Assembly: GCA_964036295.1 (NCBI GenBank)
Contig: OZ038466.1
Coordinates: forward strand, 10,566,001 to 10,630,000
Source: Plumapathes pennacea
Lineage: Eukaryota > Cnidaria > Anthozoa > Antipatharia > Myriopathidae
Length of the DNA: 64,000 nt
Direction of reading: 5' to 3'
A program made the translations under genes and the position numbers. Shown one piece after another: positions 11,547 to 24,945 of the stretch; the first letter of the stretch is position 1, and each line of letters opens with the position of its first letter. The notes under the pieces are model-generated. The model was not told where the DNA came from and searched no databases. It saw only the letters and a list, made by a program, of their open reading frames with translations.

Positions 11547-13459
11547 AAGCATTTTTGTTAGGCAACACGTACAATGTAAAGCATAAATCGCTATTGTTTT
11601 ACGGCTGAAGCTCATCGTAGCTTTGGCTTCCGTTTTCGGCCTGTTATCTTCTCAGAAGTATTTCGTGTCGCCACAGAAAGTTTCGTCGGGACTAAACAAT
11701 TAGCGGCGACAGAGTTATTTGCAATCGCGTAGCGGTATCCATCAAATATCGAATCCATGAAATTTCTGCGGTGAACAAGAACGCAAGCCAAAACCAAACG
11801 GTGTTGAGTTTCGAGCATAATTGCCTCGCTGTGTCAACCTCGATATGCGTTACAGCTGTAGAAGCACCCTCGTTACATTAAAAGAGCGGCACAATGGCTG
11901 CATTTCATGATCACGGCATATTAGCCATGCAGTTTCAGCATCTTCGTTCGACCGAACATTCTCGCTCAATTGCGGTATGCTTCGTAATCACAGTACAGTT
12001 AGTGCCCTACCACTGTAGGAACACTCTGGCTCAATGAACAAACGACAAGCTTCAAATGTTTGACCACCATGATAAATAAATCAGGACAAGTTAACACGTT
12101 CGTCACGCCCAATTTTGGAATGCCCAAATTTGGATAGAACACAAAAGAACACATCTTTATATGGATTTCCACTGTGGACGCGGAGTGAATGGGGGACAAC
12201 TCAATCCCATGAAGGTAGCCTCTCCACTTCGTGGAGTGGGCGACCTTAAAAACAAAAGCAGAATGAAAGATAGAAAAGAGCAACGGAACCGTCGAAACAC
12301 ACCGTATAAAGCACTCGAAAGACAATGTACCATGCTGACAGATATTTGAACATTTATCGGACAGTCTACCAAAGGGAAGCAAAATATTCTCAATGTAATT
12401 CAAGTTGTCTCAAGGCGCCACGAACCGATCTGATGAACATATCATTCGAAGTGTGGGAAACCGATTTGAGTGAAACTGTTCGACAGCCATCTGAGACTGA
12501 TCAAATGATCAGTTTCAGACTGTGTCACAGCTTGCAATATTAGGCAATATATAATTGATTTCTTGTCAAAATGTATAAGGTGCGGTCTTTACCTTGCCCC
12601 AGCCCCTAACCTCCTGCCAGCAAGTACATTTTTATAATCAACGTAACTTCCGATGACAAGCTGCCTTCAAATGATAATTATTATGCCAAGTACGATTTTT
12701 GGTCAGAGTGAACTATTCCTCTTGCATGAAATGGTTGGTTTCCAGGAAGCACTCATCCATCAAATATATCTCCTTTTGCAGTTTTAGTCCGAGTGATATC
12801 TCCCCTTGCATAAGCTGTCTTCAAAATATTACTGTAGCTCTGATCAACAAATGGGTCCAATAAGCCCCTGCAACTTTGTCAACGTTGCTAATTTTAGGAC
12901 ATCAAACAAGATAACAAGACCAACCTTCCTGAAGACTCGCTTGGTCTTTGTTTTTCATGTCCATGTGAAACTGTCCACGCAGTCAGAAGTCTTTTTGTGT
13001 TCTTCCCATGGTCCACACCAGCATCATCACTATGTTGCAGTACATTGTCATGTTTGTCAGATTCCCGCAACAGGGTGTGGGGCCATTTCTTCACCCTAGA
13101 CACAAGCATGGCCATAACTCGCGTATTCAAGTTTTATGACACGTGTGATTTTGCTCCAGAAGTTCCACAGAGCATTGATATTCCTGTATTTATTTGACTG
13201 ATCTATCAAAACAAATGCAGGACCTTTTCTCTGCAGATTGCAATATTTCCAATTGAATTGACATGGCTGTAGTATGTCACATAAACTGGGGTAGAACCCT
13301 ATCTTAGGTACTCAACAAGGCATCGGCTTGACTTGACTTGGCTGGCTTGGCTATGTACTGTATTAATCCCTTTCTTCTTGTCCAATAAGTGTGCGAAACA
13401 GGGTGCAGCTAATGCCTGTTGGAAACAGATGATTATAGTTATTATACGGGCAACATTTT

Positions 13460-13696
13460 CTTGCAGCTCGTCGTGCAACAAAGTTGCGTAGCAAGTTGCG
13501 GCCTCTTGTTGCACGTATTACTACCTTCGCACGCAACTTGCTCTGCAACAAAATTTCGCGGCAACGAGCCGAGTCTACTTTTTGCAACAGGTTGCCGCAA
13601 CTCGGAACACAAAATTTTGTTGCGTGCGTAGGTAGTAATACGTGCAACACAGGACGCAACTTGCTACTCAACTTTGTTGGACGACAAGTTGCAAGA
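13460..13696. mobile_element. 237-bp palindromic MITE
   Basis: The left half (cttgcagctcgtcgtgcaac...) is mirrored by the right half ending ggacgacaagttgcaag. The shared internal block gtattactacctt / aaggtagtaatac (one mismatch) is also inverted. No coding capacity. Confidence 0.85.
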
Positions 13697-16357
13697 AGAT
13701 GGATGACCAAATATAAAACCAAAGATGAAACAGATAAACATTAACACAAAAGACATATCGTTTGTAGCCGGTACCGGCTCGCGAATGTGGCGTGTTGGAG
13801 GTGTTGTTGTTTGGCAGAGTTTTACTTCATTTGACCGACTTGATACACACTTTGAAAGCTGTGATGTGTCCTACTAGCAAATCTGGAAAAATTCATTCAT
13901 AAAAACCGAAACAGCGAACACGACAGTCCCAGAAAGCGACAGCAAAGCAACACCAGATTGGATTACTTGCGCGGGCGAAATGTTCCGACGGTATTATCTT
14001 CATTTTGATTAGTGTTCCGATTTACCCATTGTCAACGTTATCTTAAATTCGGATTCCACACGATGACATAGTGGATACTGGAACTGCGTTGCAGTATCCA
14101 CAAAAAAAATGAGGGGTCGGTTTTCCTGCTCAACGAGTGCTGCATAAGCGGTTGACTTACCGTGCGGTAAAGCGCACAAATGCAACAAACTCACGTAATT
14201 ATATCTCACGTCACTACTATTTCTTCGATTCTGCACTAAAAGGAATCAGTACAAGAGGTCTACAAGATTATTTTAGATATTATATGCTCTGGCTAAATTC
14301 GTATTTAAGCACCAGGACCCCGCCGTTGATGGTAGAGGACTTGCCCAGAACTCACCTAGTACACAGTCAGCTATCAAGATCTCAACAAGCCAAAAATACA
14401 CTGGTGTTCCAAGAAAAAAACATGACTGAACGAGCCATTTCTGAGATGTCGCTTTCTGTTTCAATACAAGGCACAGTGCAAAAATAACACCATTAAAAGC
14501 TAGTACAGAACTAGTTTTGGAATGCATCGGTGTGGAGAAAACGTACGATGAATCGACTATGGATCAATGCATGAAACCTGGATACTGTTATAGATATTGA
14601 GCTGTTGAAGGGTTAACGGTCCAATTAAGCATTAGCTCAAAATTCATAACGGATTCCAGCTTTCAAACATCGACTCCTATAACTGGTTGAACCATCATAC
14701 TTGTAAATTAGAGTTTGATTTGCACAAAACTCGAGTGCATATAAACTATATAAGCTTTCGCACCAGGTCTCGTTTTGAAACAGAGGCAACAGGCATCTCG
14801 GAAATAAATACTGCGTATCCACAGGCTTGGTCAGTTGAACGTTTAATCCCCAGCAACGATCTGAAGGATATTCTCGTTTTAAACTCCAAGTTGCCGTATG
14901 GAGAACTGGGTATTGGTAAAACTTGGTGGCCATTCTATTCTATCTTTACTTTGTTGAGTCTTGAGGGCATCCTCCATTCATCAAAAAATCGATAATAATA
15001 GCAGCTGTGTGATTTCTCTATTGTAACGAGCAGGTTCTTGATAAACGGGGGTTTATCATCTTAATGCAAAGTGTTTGCTTTCAAACGGATCTAAGAAGCT
15101 ACGAAGACTTTAAAAGCCTGTATATTACCATGCATCTAATCTCGTTTTTATCAACATTAAGTCCTATTAAAAGCCACTTTTCCTCCAACAACCTTATTCC
15201 TCTCTCCTCTTTCTTGTTCCCCCTTCAAGCTCGGAAATCACTAACAAATCAAATTCTTGTACCTACCAATCAAATAAAAATTCCTAGCGTAATACAACAG
15301 ATTTTCTGTTCTCCCTGAAAGCCTCTGGTCAGTTGAGCCAGCAACCAAACGACTCGGGAACAGCTATCACGAAATAAGAACACAACAGGATTGAGGTGCG
15401 TGAACACTGTACGTGGACGCCTGTGAGACTAAACTGGGTTGGCGGGCGGTCCTGCTGCCCTTAAGAATTTCCTGTCTTGCGTCAGTAAATAATGCGACAG
15501 GTTAGCTGCCCAATTCAAGTGCTTGTTTGAGCGCTTCTTGTTGTAATTCAGACATCTGCGCGGTGCAGGCGCTCCATACGTCCACCATACTCTGCGGAGA
15601 ACAACACACGAAATTAGATTTGTGTTTAGGTGCGCTCTGTAGTGTTGTGCGCAGTGTGATCTTACAAACATGGTCAAAATTATTGGTACGGTTACAAATT
15701 AACCCCCCTTCGGTTCAATGCTGGGCAGTTGGCCTGCATAAGGAGCCCACAATAAATGGGGGAGGGGGGGAGAGAGAGAGAGAGAAGAGCTAAACCGAGG
15801 AATATGAGCCCCTTATGGGTTGTACGCATGAAAGTTCTGCTCCGTCTGGGCGTATTGATACTCCACACAAAGCATCTCGTCCGAATTTTGACCATAATTG
15901 TAGTGTGACGCAGTGTTCATTTGTTACACGAAGGGGTGTAATATGGTATCGATGTTATGTATGATGAATGTGGTATAAGGTGCTAAGTAATGTGATCTGG
16001 TAAAGTGATTTTGTCCAAGATTGTGCGAGGTAAGGAAATAGAGTTTCAAGCACAAAATGTTTTAGAGAGGGGAGGGAGGGACGAATACGACTCTTCAGAT
16101 GGATGCAAACAAGACACACCTGGATTTGTCGAATAATGGTTATCACGCGCTGTCTAATGTCTTCGTCATCGCTTAGCACATCATGCACGAACAGTTCAGC
16201 AAAAATATGAAGGATCCTGGGAAGGTTGCTGTTGTTGGTTCCCAACACCAGGGGATTGTTCCTAAGAAAACAGAAATAATAATGATAATAGTAATTAAAA
16301 ATACATAATATGTATTTAATAGAAACAAGTCCCTATTGATCAACCAAAGCTTGACTT

Positions 16358-16560
16358 TAACCCTTTTACTCCCAAGCTTAAAATGCAGATTCTCCCAATT
16401 TTGTACGAAGAAAATGTACAAGTGATGTGGTGAGAACTGATAGTTTAATCAGCTTTCGTCTGAGCAAGCTATCACGAGCCAAATTCTCTATACTGTATGA
16501 TATTTTGCTGGTGAAAAACTAAAGGAGAAAACTGAAGTTGATCACTCTTATGAGTACCAA
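16358..16560. mobile_element. degenerate MITE (ttaacccttttactcccaag family)
   Basis: The start matches the inverted end of the better copy at 17370-17579. The interior shares the gatagtttaatcagct and gagcaagctatc words. It lies in an intron of the importin pseudogene. Confidence 0.65.
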
Positions 16561-17369
16561 GATCGATATGCTGCTGAGCAACACATGCTCAGTAAACCAA
16601 CTCATTCACTGTCAACAACGTGAACACTGCTATCAGAATGGAATCACTGAGGGCTGTCAGTCGAGTGGTCACATTTTCGGGTTTCATTTGACAAATCAGA
16701 AACTAAGGTTAATGCTACTGATGATGTGATGTGACATCCCCTCGCCTATCCAAAGTCACACGCTTATAAGGAAGGAAATCATGCTTTATCCACACGGTCA
16801 TGCAAAACTGAGTTAAAAGAATGAAAACGTCCTTCAACTCACCCCTGTATCAAGTCGCACAGGTATCCATACACATGAGGCGCCTCTTCTTTGTCCTCCG
16901 TGATTGGCAGCCAGCTTAACCACGTGGGTATGAGATCATCCACAGCTATGTTGCCATGGTTATATTTACAGATCTTTGTAACGGCTGAGATGGAGTTTTC
17001 TGTGGCATTAACATTGTCACGGTTCGGAGCCTCGCCATTATTTATCACTCGAATGAGGAAAGGAAGGGCCTCTGAAAATGGATAACAAGAGATTAAATGA
17101 TAAAGATTAAAATGGATTAATTCAGATTGAGCGATTAAGAAACATGGATCAAAGGAGACGGAAGAAGATTAAAGGTGATGCAAGTCATAACTTCAGTAGC
17201 GTTTCACGGTATCAATACACAACTAGAAGCGAGTGAAAGACAAATACAGAGAAAACAAAACAAGAGATACAGACAACAGAAAGAATGGCAAGTACGAACA
17301 ACAACAACTAAACAGCGCAGGTTAAATTGGAAATAGGGTAATTAGGAGGGTGGGGGATGGGGTGGGAGG

Positions 17370-17579
17370 TTAATCCTTTCACTCCCAAGAGTGATCAACT
17401 TCGATTTTCTTCTTCAGTTTCTCACCATAAATATATCATATAGTAAGCATAACTTAGCTTTTGATACCTTGCTCAGATGATAGCTGATTAAACTATCAAT
17501 TCTCACTACATCAATCATAAATTTTCCTCTTAAAAGGTTGGGAAAATCTGCATTTTGAACTTGGGAGTGAAAGGGTTAA
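17370..17579. mobile_element. 210-bp MITE with inverted ends
   Basis: Begins ttaatcctttcactcccaag and ends cttgggagtgaaagggttaa. Related fragments at 9.05, 16.36 and 56.07 kb show an interspersed family. Confidence 0.85.
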
Positions 17580-17767
17580 GGGAAAGCAGAAGATGGAGGT
17601 GAAAAAGGCAAAACAGAAACAACGTGGATGGGAGGATAAATCGCCCATAAGTAAAATATAAAGAGAACATTTCTAGTGTAGTGCTAAAATGAAAACATCA
17701 TAGGCTTTTTGCAATGAATTTCCCAGTGATCTTGCATTACATTCCGATACATACAGACAATTACGCT

Positions 17768-17769
<2 letters not shown>

Positions 17770-17801
<32 letters not shown>
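17770..17801. repeat. (CA)n microsatellite
   Basis: About 16 uninterrupted CA dinucleotides in a pseudogene intron. Confidence 0.97.
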
Positions 17802-17803
<2 letters not shown>

Positions 17804-19479
17804 AAGTACATGCATACACGGTACACACATCATTCACACATCCATACTTAAATCATACAGTCATGCTGATACCTATATACATTACATCGACACACATCAA
17901 AACTTTAAAAGACATACGTGCATCTGAGAACTACACTATAACTCTAAAGAAAACCAAACGATACACGTGCAAATTTGTAAAGCAAATGTCCGCCTCACCT
18001 GCCTCACTTCAGGGCTTCTGCTCACCACGTACGTCAACATCGGCTGCAAGAAGTGCTCTCGGTATTTGAACGCAGCCTACGAGAGCAAAGTAATAAGACA
18101 AAGCTGTTGAACTGCTGGACATCTTCATTCGGAGAACTAATAGCCCTGAATATAACACTTTTCTCATCAACGTAGTCAATCGATAGCTGCGCATCTAACG
18201 GGACCGTTTTGCTTAATAACGGTTTATATTCTATTTTTTGAACTTCTAATCTTTAGCGCAACGTACAAAATCAAATTATTACATTTTAAGGACATGTGCA
18301 CATAGAAGGTCAGGCCCTTTGAAGTATAACAATTCCTGCAAAATGGAGTAATTGAATGTTTACTAGCACCAAGGCACCAAACAAACTTTTGTTACCAATC
18401 CAATTTTGTTAGCTCCAGGCGTTGGGCTGGCGGAACTTTCAAACCCTGAGTAGTTTGGATTCTCTTCATTTCAAAACACTTCACAAACATAGCTGGGGAC
18501 TATGTCCGGACCCAACCCTCTCATTTCAAACATTTCTGAAGGCGTGGTGCGAGGGAGTCGTACTTACAGCACAAGTATACTCCAACAAATCATCAAACAC
18601 ACAAAGCGACCACTGTTTGTCTGCATCAGACCGCTGAGGTTCCTGAACAAACAAACAAAATTCATGTTTCTGTATGTTCTGTGGGTGACAACCAGCAACC
18701 TTAACCCTACTTCTTCGTTCTTGTAATACATAAAGTTACAGTATGAGCGACAAAAAGAACATTTATGGTTAATCAAACATCCTAGCTCAAAGTTTATAAA
18801 GAGTTGGTGGGATATCAACTTGCTGGTTTAAATGTCTCTTGGTATGGAGAACAGCACCAGCTACTCACCAGAAGTGAGCGAAAATCAGGCAGCAACTGCT
18901 CGAAGAAAGGGAGAATGCCTTCTTTATGGGTTCCAAACAACACGTGCATAATGTCGGAAACCTGTGAACAGAGGACAGAAGCTTAAAAAGTTACAAAGCA
19001 CACACGCACATGATACTACAATAGCACACACTGCAGCCGGTTATAACACGACTTCAGACCGCATATACGTTTCAGCAGGACAGTCGTGAAGGTAGCTGTC
19101 CGTTATCCACTGCTCTTTCCTACATAAAATATAATGTAGATATAGGCCCAGAAAACAACTAAATGGCGTACAAGCTTAAGAGACAAGTTTGCCCAGTGTT
19201 TTGGTGTATACGACAACATTACTTACCTTTCTAAGAATGTGCACATCTGTCTCATGCTCTGGAAATAAAACATAATTGTGTAACGACTATGAGCTAGACC
19301 ACATAGCCAAAAGCACTGCTCAAGCAACCTTATACCCAAGCTATTATTTCCCCTATTCATTCAAGTTTTCTCTGTTCAAGTTGCATTCATATCAAACGTC
19401 GAGTTCTCCATAAAGTATTGTATAACTCCGAAAGTGAGAAGAGAAAATTGAAAGTGATCACTGTAAAAAAAACTTAGAA

Positions 19480-22400
19480 AATGCAGACTTGACGCAGACG
19501 GAGAAGGCGAAAGTAGAGGAATTACTGGGAGAGTTCAAGGATGTCTTCTGTACGGAACAGAACGACCTTGGACGGACAAGCAAGGTGCAACATCGTATCA
19601 AAACGGGAGACGCTGTACCATTTAAACAAGCTGCGAGGGGAGTGCCCGGACATCAGAAGGAGGAAGTGCACACAACTCAGGCAGATGGAGGAAAACCATA
19701 TATTCCAGCCATCCAGCAGTCCTTGGGCATCACCAATTGCCTTGGTGAAGAAGAAGGACGGTACAACGCGGTTTTGCGTCGATTATCGCAAGTTGACACC
19801 CTCAACTCCATGTGCGGTGCACGGTACTTCTTGGACCTAGCAAGCGGCTAATGGCAAGTGGAACTTCACCCAGAAGACCGTGAGAAGTCTGCTTTCGCCA
19901 CATGCTATGGTCTGTACGAGTTCCGCGTTATGCTGTTTGCAGCAACTTTCCAACGGTTGATGGAGAACGTGCTGAATGGACTGCAGTAGAAGACATGCCT
20001 GGTATACTTAGACGACGTCATCGTGTACTCGAAGATATTTGATGAACACCTGTAAAGCTGAAGCCCAAGAAATGTCAGCTGTTTCAACGAAGCGTGCCGT
20101 ACCTTGGGCATGTAATCTCGGAGGAGGGAGTGAAGACAGATGCAAAAGAAGACCACGACTGTAGCCAAATGGCCGATGCCGATCACCGTAAAGCAAGTAC
20201 GAAGCTTCCTGGGTCTGGCGTCTTACTACAGGCGGTTCATTCAAAGCTTCGCGCAGATCGCAACGCCCCTTTATTGGCTGACTGAGAACGAGGCTGAATT
20301 CAAGTGGACAGACCAGTGTGATGAAGCTCGACTGAAGCGAAGGTTAACCACGGCCCAAGTGCTTGCCTTCCCTTCTTTTGGTGAGGAATTCATTCTGGAC
20401 ACGGACGCCAGCAACTTTCGCATCGGAGCTGTACTGTCCCAAGTGCAGGATAAAACACGAGCGTGTCATCGCTTATGCGAGCCGAACCATGAACAAGGCG
20501 TTGAGGAGGTACAGCACGACAAAGAAAGAGATGCTGGCCTTTGTTCACTTTGTTAAGTACTTCCGCCACTATCTGTATGGAAGACGGTTCGTGGCGCGGA
20601 CCGACCATGGTGCTTTAAAGTGACTCCACAACTTCAAGGAACCAGAACGACAGGTCGCCAGGTGGTTGGAACAGCTAGGAGAGTACGAGTTTACAGTTCA
20701 ACACCGCCCAGGGGTGAAACACAGAAACGCAGGCGCGATGTCGTGGAGCCCATCAGCAGGCGGAGGTGAAGTCCATGGAGTGAATTCGATTGGAACAGCA
20801 TGTTTTCCGAGGTGGACTGGTGAAGAACTGGCTAAAGTACAGAGAGCGGATCCCTACATAAACAGCGTCAATAACTGGCTGGAAGCTGGAGACGGCCGAC
20901 CTTCCCGCTTAGAGGCTCAAGGGATCAGCCAAGATACGAGAAACTTGCTGGCTCAGTGCAACCGGCTGTACAACTGGTTAACGGGGTACTATTTCGCCTG
21001 AGGAAGACGGTAGTTATACTCGGTCACAGTTGGTGGTGCTTCGACGTCTTGTACCCCAGGTCCTAAAGTCACTACACGACGCACCAACGGCAGGTCACCT
21101 GGGCCCGGTTGTTCGAAGCGCGGATAGCGCTATCCACTGGATGAATACTTATCCAGTTGACTGAGTTACGCTTAATGGTTAATACTATCCGCTGGATAGC
21201 GATTCATCAGACGCACAGCGCTATCCACTCTTTGAACAACCAGGCCCAGATAAATTGCTATCCAGATTAAGCCTAATTCAGTCAACAGGATAAAGATTCA
21301 TTCAGTGGATAGCGCTATCCGCGATTTGAACAACCGGGCCCTGGGCATTACAAAAACGACTGCCACAGTACGGGAACGACTGTAATAACCAGGCCTTCAG
21401 ATGGACATGAAAAGTTGGTGCCGACAATACTCCAAGTGCGCAACTAAGAAATCACCCCAAAGGGCTTCAAGGGCACCACTGGTCAGTAGTCACGCAGGAT
21501 ACACCCTGGAGCGCGTTGCCGTGGACATCTTGGGTCCTCTACCAACCTCCGAGACTGGCAACAAATACATCATGGTTGTCAGTGACTACTTCATTAAATG
21601 GACAGAGGCATACGCCATCCCGAACCAGGAAGCACGGACAGTGGCAACTAGACCGCTTGGTGAATTCATCTGCCGCTTTGGAGCGCCTGAAACTCTACAT
21701 TCTGATCAAGGCCGCAAATTTAAATGGAAGTTGGTCCAGGAAATGTGTGCCCTGCTTGGCATACGCAAGATACGCACTACACCATATCACCCACAGTCAG
21801 ATGACCAAGTGGAGCGATTTAATCGGACGCTGACTAGTATGCTGTCCAACTACGTCTCAGAGAACCACAAAGACTGGGATGTACATCTTCCTCTGGTCAA
21901 CCAAATATCCTGAAGTTTAGGCGAGGAGTGCGTTTGCCGGTGGACGCCATGTTTGGGCGTTGCCCAGAAGAGGAAGAAGAAACGACAGAGTATGCGTCCA
22001 ATTTGAGAAGCACGCTGGAAGATGCTCATGAGAGGGTCAGGCAGAACCTAAAAGTAGCGCAGCGCCGACAGAAGGACCATTATGACCAACGGACTCATGG
22101 AGAAGCATATGTTGCTGGAGATAGGGTGTGGTTCCACGTACCAGCTATCAAAAAGGGCCAGACGCCCAAGTTCGCATCGTCCTGGGATGGCCCGTACGAG
22201 GTATTGGAGTCACTCTCCGATGTCACCTACCGCATCCACAACGAGGGATCACGAGGCAAGGTCAAGGTAGAGCCTTTTAACCGCATGAAACCTTGCCAAA
22301 GTCCAAGAGACAGCGTTGCCGAGCAGGAGCAGTTAGACGTTTGGCCTGCTGATGCTCATGCTGCTCCTGATGACGATGCTGATGCTGGAATCATGGAAGC

Positions 22401-22602
22401 TCAACAGCATTACGAGAAAGATGCAACAGACGTGTTGTACGATGAGGATAAGCTGTGGAAGCCCGAGATCGTGCGTGTCCCTATCCGACCTGACAGTGTG
22501 TACCAAGAACCGAGAGTCGTCGAACCTCCAGTCCAGGACAGACCCAGAAGGGCAGTCTGCCAACCGGCCTGGACAAGAGACTTTGTTCTTGAACGATAAT
22601 TT
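19480..22602 (+). mobile_element. Ty3/Gypsy retrotransposon remnant (pol only)
   Basis: Pol segments occur in order. The RT fingers include KKDGTTRFCVDYRKL, and a YLDDVI catalytic motif lies near 20,000. Then come RNase H (LDTDAS, RTDHGALK) and an integrase core with its D-D-E triad in VDILGP, HSDQG and VERFNR. Last is a chromodomain-less tail with the GPY-like WDGPYEV block, ending at a TAA near 22600. The frame is broken repeatedly (stops at 19849 and 19987, several frameshifts), and gag, protease and LTRs are absent. It sits in the gap between the C-terminal and central exons of the importin pseudogene, in opposite orientation. Confidence 0.93.
21111..21341. mobile_element. MITE inserted in the Gypsy pol region
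   Basis: Ends gggcccggttgttcgaag and tttgaacaaccgggccc are inverted, with ggatagcgctatcc words inside each half. It lies between RNase H and integrase. The flanking cctggg duplication brackets it. Confidence 0.85.
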
Positions 22603-23283
22603 TACTGTCAATTGATTATGTGATTTTTACTACTAGAAATACGGTAATCGCAGATCCCCCTCGCTCTGCCATTGTTGGGACTTTTACTTTGGTACTCCCA
22701 AGAAGAGTAGCCTTTGTTTTACCGAAATGTTGACTCAATCTTTTCTTCGAAGTCAAGTGCTACACGCAAAGGAAGGAGAAAAAGAATGGTGTGTGTTATA
22801 CTTTTGCGTTGAAAAAAGAGTCGATTGCGCGATGAAGTACATATTTCCCTCGGTCGGCACGTCAAATTAATTCAAACAGTCTGCCAAGCTCGTTCTCAAA
22901 ATTTAATACTCAAATTATGAAGTTGGTCGGCCGTCGTAGTACAGGAAAAAAGGAACACTGATTTTCCAATTTTAAATTCATATGCAGTATAATTAAATAG
23001 GCTTCCTGTGTAATTTGTTTTTACTCTGGACTGCATGCACCAGACTCAGGCATGCATGTTTAATGAGCTCGAATTGTTTTGTATGTGAACCAGCTCAAAA
23101 CCGCATGATTTCTCCCAGAATCAAAGCAAAACTTGAACGGTTTACTTCAAATTATGCACGGGCTTCAGACCTAGTCATACTTCTAAGGGCTTGTGAACGA
23201 TTCTCGCTGCAATCACCGCATGTCAAATTACAGTATTTGTGACAGTTTTAGTCTTGAAAGAAAAAATAAGATATCTGACTAAA
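22603..23283. other. no gene seen
   Basis: AT-rich spacer after the Gypsy remnant. No missing importin exon is recognisable here on either strand. Confidence 0.5.
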
Positions 23284-24000
23284 TCATTCAAGACTCCAAG
23301 TTCCGATTGCTCTGAGCGAATACGGTAGTCGAAACTGGCGACAGAAGCGTATTAAAACAATACTTCGAGAGAAAATGATCAGTATACAGATTTTAATACA
23401 TTCTTGAAGTGATCGAGTTACAAGATATGGGTAGAATATATTTGTCACGGTGATTGTTCGATTTCCACTGACTAACCTTTGTTGCTTGTCCTTTCTGAAT
23501 AAGTATCTGAGTTTAACACAAAACGGCGTCTGAAGCTCCCGATTTGCGGTGTTCCCTTTGCGGAGCCGTTTCTTTGGCACGCTTCCGTTCATGATGCTGT
23601 CGGTTATAACATGTTTTCGTCTTTTTTCTAGACGTATTTGGCGCTGTTCGATCGTTTCACGACTTCGCCTTGCCCGTGCCTGTTCCCTTCTCTTTTGAAG
23701 ACGAACTTCGCGAGACCGCTGTTTCAAGTTTTCCAGTTTTCAAATTCATTTTCGTGAACGCAGTTACGTACAATTATTGCTTCGTTCAAATCTCTTTTTT
23801 TCCCCAAATGTCAGTAAAACACTGGCGTGGACGCTAATCGATAATTATTACGTCATTGCCTTAGGCACCTGGCCTAAAAAGTCGTACGCCAGACAGACGA
23901 ACATTAAATTTCGAGATGGCGACACGCTTGGAGTCTTCAAATAAGGCGATTTTGCTGCATTAGCGTCGTGATTATTACCCTCGCTTCGCTCGGGGACAAT
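23284..24000 (-). repeat. interspersed repeat family X, copy 2
   Basis: Read on the minus strand, this has an open stretch rich in Arg, Glu and Lys with the register RETIEQRQIRLEKRR, followed by non-coding sequence. Its distal block (23820-24000) matches 8375-8560. There is no ATG in good context for the basic stretch. The function is unknown. It may be a fragment of a larger autonomous element. Confidence 0.55.
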
Positions 24001-24382
24001 ATATTTTGTATCGCTCATACCCAATAGCTATATCTGTTTTTATTATTATTATTATTATTATTAGTAAACACTGGTTTTTTTCCCTTCCCGACATGAGGAC
24101 ATGTCTTTTCAATAGAGGGGAGTAGTGTAACGGAGTTAATGGATAATGTTATAGCTATGCTATAATGCGCTGAAACGAGTAGTTGCAAAATGGCTATTTC
24201 GAAATCATCTATAACTAGAATAAGGTGTAACTTTGGCTCCATTTTTAGCTTCAGCAGTCAGTTTTCAGCTTGTTAATCTATCCCCACCCCCACCCCAAGA
24301 GAGCTCAACTCCCAAACCAAGTGGGCCCCGAGACCAAGTGAGCCCGCCTGAAAGTGTCTCTTGGTTTGGCATCTTTGCTTAC

Positions 24383-24545
24383 CTCTCTTAGCTTGAAAGA
24401 CAGCACTGCCTCTAGTTTAGCTAAGATATTGTCCAAGTATGGTGTCAATATGTTCTTTGGGTAATCATCACAAAAGTTCACCAGGCGTGTGCTTGGACCC
24501 GTGGATTAGCTGCGTTATCAAGCACTTGAACAGAGAAGGCACGAC
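24383..24545 (-). pseudogene. IPO5 pseudogene: central HEAT exon with two frameshifts
   Basis: After ctcag at 24546 the reading starts VVPSLFKCL, shifts frame by one base to a block NPRVQAHA, then loses about seven bases before continuing in a third frame through DDYPKN, PYLDN and KLEAVLSFKL to a GAG|gtaagc donor. Family knowledge of importin-5 places these blocks contiguously in one frame, so both breaks are real lesions. This supports pseudogene status. Confidence 0.85.
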
Positions 24546-24659
24546 CTGAGAATCAGACAAATATATGAGAAATGATGTCACTACTCGTTACACAACCCCA
24601 AAGTTTGCACCTATTCTCGCAAATCTGGAGTTCCAAGCGTTACAGTATGTGTTCTCCAA

Positions 24660-24945
24660 GCTCTGCATATGTGCTCAAAAAAGCTCTAAGCTTTGCATAT
24701 CTGCCCACGTAGTCTGGAGTCCAAGATTTGCATATGTGCTCACAAAGTCTGGAGTCCACGCTTTGCATATCTGCTCACAAAGTCTGGAGTCCACACCTTG
24801 CATATCTGCTCACAAAGTCTGGAGTCCAAGATTTGCATATCTGCTCACAAAGTCTGGAGTCCACACTTTGCATATCTGCTCACAAAGTCTGGAGTCCACG
24901 CTTTGCATATGTGCTCACAAAGTCTGGAGTCCACGCTTTGCATGT
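24660..24945. repeat. 35-bp tandem array, about 8 units
   Basis: The unit contains agtctggagtccacgctt and tgcatatctgctcacaa. Three units equal 105 nt, so no frame ever meets a stop and all three plus frames are open (about 88-141 codons). The array abuts the 3' end of the DIRS-like ORF, which reads into it on the minus strand. Confidence 0.93.

Larger units (their letters stand above)
10431..15501. other. no confident gene; hairpins and one MITE
   Basis: No ORF here shows a recognisable domain, and the many 60-130-codon frames overlap on opposite strands without splice logic. Notable contents are the hairpins at 11300 and 11504 and the MITE at 13460, all listed separately. I see no tRNA or rRNA. 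Confidence 0.5.
15502..19258 (-). pseudogene. IPO5 pseudogene: C-terminal exon block
   Basis: Seven splice-bounded exons, 5' to 3': 19258-19227, 18961-18869, 18633-18568, 18076-17999, 17071-16843, 16261-16120 and 15591-15502 (TAA stop at 15504-15502). Each has a GT donor and AG acceptor on the minus strand, with no internal stop. Together they encode the HEAT-repeat tail ending near QALELGS. Between 17999 and 17071 one exon of about 60 nt expected in importin-5 (the AAYG..VMAQ region) was not found. So even this better-preserved block would not give the full product. Confidence 0.82.

Noticed and set aside
23284-23727. 147-codon ORF as a host gene
   Set aside because: Its basic stretch recurs at 7.6-7.9 kb with matching non-coding flanks, so it belongs to an interspersed repeat, and there is no ATG near the coding-like part.
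24660-24945. CRISPR-like array
   Set aside because: The 35-bp units are head-to-tail without unique spacers, in a eukaryotic transposon context. The same reasoning applies to the 33-bp array at 10036.
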